Source: Planctomycetota bacterium
GTDB lineage: Bacteria; Planctomycetota; Brocadiia; JAJRTI01
DNA length: 8,252 nucleotides
Direction of reading: 5' to 3'
Assembly (NCBI GenBank): GCA_024278415.1
Contig: JAJRTI010000696.1
Span: 1 to 8,252, forward strand
Shown: positions 6,231-8,252 of the stretch, in pieces
Layout of the letters: every line of letters starts with the position of its first letter
Numbering within the stretch: position 1 is the stretch's first letter
Notes under the pieces: generated by a model
What the model was told of the DNA's origin: nothing
Seen by the model: only the letters and a program-made list of their open reading frames with translations
Database searches by the model: none
Program-made: the position numbers and the translations under genes

Positions 6231-6250
6231 TGCGGACCAGGAGGTCCGCA
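6231..6250. other. Perfect 8-bp hairpin with 4-nt loop
   Basis: TGCGGACC (6231-6238) and GGTCCGCA (6243-6250) are exact reverse complements around AGGA. It lies between the hydrolase stop and the promoter of the next operon, a natural place for a terminator, but no T run follows on the minus strand. Confidence 0.55.
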
Positions 6251-6289
6251 CTTATGGGCCACGGACGACACGTTCGTGACCAGTCAGGA

Positions 6290-6337
6290 GGTAGCCGCAG
6301 CCGCCAGGCAGCGGGCCGCATCCAGCATGCGGCTACC
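6290..6337 (-). terminator. Inverted repeat at the hydrolase gene end, possible terminator
   Basis: GGTAGCCGCA (6290-6299) and TGCGGCTACC (6328-6337) are exact 10-bp inverted copies with 28 nt between them. The right arm overlaps the hydrolase stop codon (6333-6335). The left arm overlaps the dispersed hairpin repeat copy B. No T run follows on the minus strand, so the terminator role is a weak inference from position. Confidence 0.4.
6291..6316. repeat. Dispersed hairpin repeat, copy B
   Basis: This matches 368-393 at 23 of 26 positions, in the same orientation. The stem pairs GCCGCAGCC with GGCAGCGG-GC at eight of nine positions, with one A-A mismatch and the same bulged G as copy A. One of the differences is compensatory with copy A. 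Confidence 0.6.
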
Positions 6338-6348
6338 GGCGCCGGTAG
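6333..6348. repeat. 16-bp perfect palindrome including the hydrolase stop codon
   Basis: CTACCGGCGCCGGTAG reads the same on both strands. It encodes the last codons Y-R-R-R and stop on the minus strand. Its left half is also part of the 10-bp inverted repeat ending at 6337, so two alternative pairings exist for the transcript end. Confidence 0.7.
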
Positions 6349-8252
6349 AGTTCCGGCCGGCGCTGCTTCAGCAGCACCGCGCGCAGATCGCCCTTTGCCA
6401 CCGGCCGATTGAAACGGCCGTACGTCTTCAATCGCTGTTCAGCCGGGATGCCGCGCTTGACCGGGTCGGGATACACGCCAGCCTTGCGCACGGCCTCGGG
6501 CCACTCGTAGTACTGGGGCCGCACGTCCAGGTCGATCCGCGACACGATGGGCGGGTTGTTGACGCGGAACTGCGACCCGGCCAAGACCATCGCCCAAGGG
6601 TCCATGATGTACGTGCGATGGTCGCGCTCGCCGCCGCCCCCCGCGGCCCGCAGCAGGAAGTACCCGTTGTCGATGCACCGCACGGCCTCGCGCAGGCGGA
6701 TGTACTCGCTGTAGGGCCCGGCATCCTGCGTGCTCAGCAGCATGAGGTCCACCTGGTGCAGCCCGGCGACGCGGTCGATCTCGTGCGCGCCTACGTCCGC
6801 GCAAATCTTCGTGCAAATGCGCCCGAAGTCCAGATCGAACACCCCGACCTTGTCGCCCGCGCGGTAGAACTTCGACGCCTTCGAGGTGGTCTGATTGATC
6901 TTGGTGTACCGCCCGACCTCGCGGCCTTGCCGGTCGTAGAGGATCGATTCGTTGAAGCCGCGCTCCAATTCGCCGGCAATGACCACGTACATCCTATTCC
7001 GCTTCGCCGCGTCCGCGATGCGGGCCAAGCGCTTCCGATTCCGCTCGCGGTACTTCACGACCTGCTCATCCGTGCGATACCACACATACTCCCACAGCAA
7101 GACGATGTCGCAGCCCCGCTTGCCGCACGCGTCGAGCTTCGCATCGAGCCGATCCAGGTTCGTGTCGCATTCGATCGCGGCCGCGTGGATGACGCGCTTG
7201 GCCCCCTTGGGCCGCTTCCAGGGCGCGGGCAACTCCGGCGCGGTGATGAGAGCGAACTTCCCGGTCGTGGCATACCCCCAGTCATGCGGCCGGCCGCCGA
7301 GCCGGGAGCGCGGGATGGCCGCGAGCGCGACTCCGCCTTCGTGGCCCGAATCGGCGATCGTGTGCCCGGTGCGGTCAAACACCTGCGCGCGGCCGATGGG
7401 CCACGAGCCGGTCCACGAGAATCGGTCCCTATACCCGCCGTAGCCTTGCTTGCCGGCGTAGCGTGCAACCACGAGGTGGAATCTGTTCTGAGATGCGCGG
7501 CCGCGAAGCGTCGTCGTGATCGTGTGCTCGTCCCGCACGGGGAACGGGCTCGTGGACCACACGACGAGCGACGCGCCGCGGCGGCGCAGGACCGTGTCGA
7601 TCTCGGGGAAGTAGTGGTCCGTGCCGATCTTCATGCCGATCGCGCCAAAGTCCGTCGCGAATACCGGGAGGTCGTCGCCAAGATCGAGGTCGTCCTCGTA
7701 GGGCAGGCGGTGCGACTTGCGGTACTTGCCAACGATCTTGCCCTTGCGGTCGCAGAGGAACGACGTCACGTATGTCTTATCGCCGTCTTTCTCCCGCAAG
7801 TTGCCCACGACGTACATGCCGTACTGCGCGGCCTTCTTAGCGATGGCGTTGGACGCAGGCCCGGGGATAGGCTCGGCGGGCTGGAACACGCACTCCTGGG
7901 GCAAGCATGCCAGGTCCGCGCGCAACTGTCCGGCCTCGTCGAGCGCGCGCTGGGTGTCTTCGAGCGTGCGGTTGCCTTCGTCCCAGATCAGCGAGATCGC
8001 GGCGACGCGCACGCGGCGACTGCGGCGAGCGAAGCGCTCTTCGGCCACCGCGCGTTTCGCTCCTTTCGGACCAACGAACACGATGTCGTCCACGAACACG
8101 TCCGCTTTCGTGCCTCCTCGGTTGTGCACCGCGATGATGACGCTGCTGACCCAACCGTCGGCCGCGCTCTTGTCCCCGCGCGCGCACCAGGCCTTGAGCG
8201 TTGCGTACGCGTTCTTGACCGTGACTTGCTGCCACTTGGGCGACGCGGGCAC
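6333..8252 (-). CDS. Tandem nitrilase-superfamily carbon-nitrogen hydrolase, N-terminus outside the window
   Basis: The visible 639 residues are partial: the frame is open to the right edge, and the GTG there is probably internal. Residues about 1-62 look like the end of a beta-sandwich domain (VFVDDIVFV at 52-60). Two nitrilase domains follow, about 80-335 and 352-580. The family uses a Glu-Lys-Cys triad to hydrolyse amides or nitriles. Domain 2 has all three: E388 (LLWEYV), K451 (RYTKIN) and C484 (KICADV). Domain 1 keeps E120 (LPQECV) and K179 (KYRKSH), but the cysteine position reads G210 in KIGTDHYFPE, so it is probably inactive. The C-terminus is basic and ends YRRR at a 16-bp palindrome that includes the stop codon. 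The gene lies upstream of, and probably in a separate unit from, the propeller operon. The substrate is unknown. Export cannot be judged because the start is missing. Confidence 0.88.
   Translation of the reverse strand: MPASPKWQQVTVKNAYATLKAWCARGDKSAADGWVSSVIIAVHNRGGTKADVFVDDIVFVGPKGAKRAVAEERFARRSRRVRVAAISLIWDEGNRTLEDTQRALDEAGQLRADLACLPQECVFQPAEPIPGPASNAIAKKAAQYGMYVVGNLREKDGDKTYVTSFLCDRKGKIVGKYRKSHRLPYEDDLDLGDDLPVFATDFGAIGMKIGTDHYFPEIDTVLRRRGASLVVWSTSPFPVRDEHTITTTLRGRASQNRFHLVVARYAGKQGYGGYRDRFSWTGSWPIGRAQVFDRTGHTIADSGHEGGVALAAIPRSRLGGRPHDWGYATTGKFALITAPELPAPWKRPKGAKRVIHAAAIECDTNLDRLDAKLDACGKRGCDIVLLWEYVWYRTDEQVVKYRERNRKRLARIADAAKRNRMYVVIAGELERGFNESILYDRQGREVGRYTKINQTTSKASKFYRAGDKVGVFDLDFGRICTKICADVGAHEIDRVAGLHQVDLMLLSTQDAGPYSEYIRLREAVRCIDNGYFLLRAAGGGGERDHRTYIMDPWAMVLAGSQFRVNNPPIVSRIDLDVRPQYYEWPEAVRKAGVYPDPVKRGIPAEQRLKTYGRFNRPVAKGDLRAVLLKQRRPELYRRR

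Larger units (their letters stand above)
6141..6332. other. Intergenic region with promoter and inverted repeats
   Basis: This 192-bp gap separates the hydrolase stop from the propeller gene start. It holds a sigma70-like promoter (6172-6200), a perfect 8-bp hairpin (6231-6250), copy B of a dispersed hairpin repeat (6291-6316) and one arm of a 10-bp inverted repeat that ends in the hydrolase stop region. I see no small gene or recognised riboswitch here. Confidence 0.7.

Noticed and set aside
6141..6251. Upstream in-frame ATG at 6251 extending the propeller protein by 37 residues
   Set aside because: The extension would translate across the promoter-like sequence and a hairpin, puts non-signal residues ahead of a clear signal peptide, and lacks a ribosome binding site comparable to GGAG before 6140.

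Overview
The window is visibly GC-rich with G/C-dominated third codon positions. It looks like chromosomal DNA from an uncultured-type environmental bacterium, most likely of the planctomycete/PVC kind. The main clue is the long exported protein that joins a methyltransferase-like domain to PQQ-type beta-propellers, an architecture I associate with that group, found here beside a Gfo/Idh/MocA oxidoreductase and a carbon-nitrogen hydrolase. The assignment is inference from gene style, not from a marker gene.

All convincing genes lie on the minus strand. In transcription order, right to left, they are: (1) a tandem nitrilase-superfamily protein whose N-terminus is cut by the right edge (6333-8252); (2) a 192-bp intergenic region with inverted repeats and a good sigma70-like promoter (-35 TTGACT, 17-bp spacer, -10 TACGAT); (3) a 1299-residue secreted methyltransferase-like/beta-propeller protein (2241-6140); (4) pgsA, phosphatidylglycerophosphate synthase (1647-2228), starting 12 nt after the previous stop; (5) a Gfo/Idh/MocA-family NAD(P)-dependent oxidoreductase (597-1613), starting 33 nt after pgsA with a good ribosome binding site. 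Genes 3-5 read as one transcription unit. The unit ends at a strong hairpin 6 nt past the last stop codon.

Bases 1-596 carry no gene I can support. They hold several hairpins and short repeats: a 9-nt repeat in inverted arrangement, a 16/17-nt direct repeat, a hairpin whose near copy lies about 5.9 kb away upstream of the propeller gene, and interleaved complementary segments.

Functionally, the nitrilase, propeller and oxidoreductase genes look like accessory catabolic or surface functions, while pgsA is a housekeeping phospholipid gene placed inside that unit. The points most worth a second look are: a methyltransferase fold with an intact-looking SAM motif behind a Sec-type signal peptide; loss of the catalytic cysteine in only the first of two nitrilase domains; a heptanucleotide tandem repeat kept in frame inside the propeller protein at a domain junction; a second heptanucleotide repeat that supplies the C-terminus and stop codon of pgsA; and a dispersed hairpin repeat showing a compensatory base-pair change. 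I found no CRISPR array, tRNA, rRNA or transposase, and no clear new defence or mobile system.
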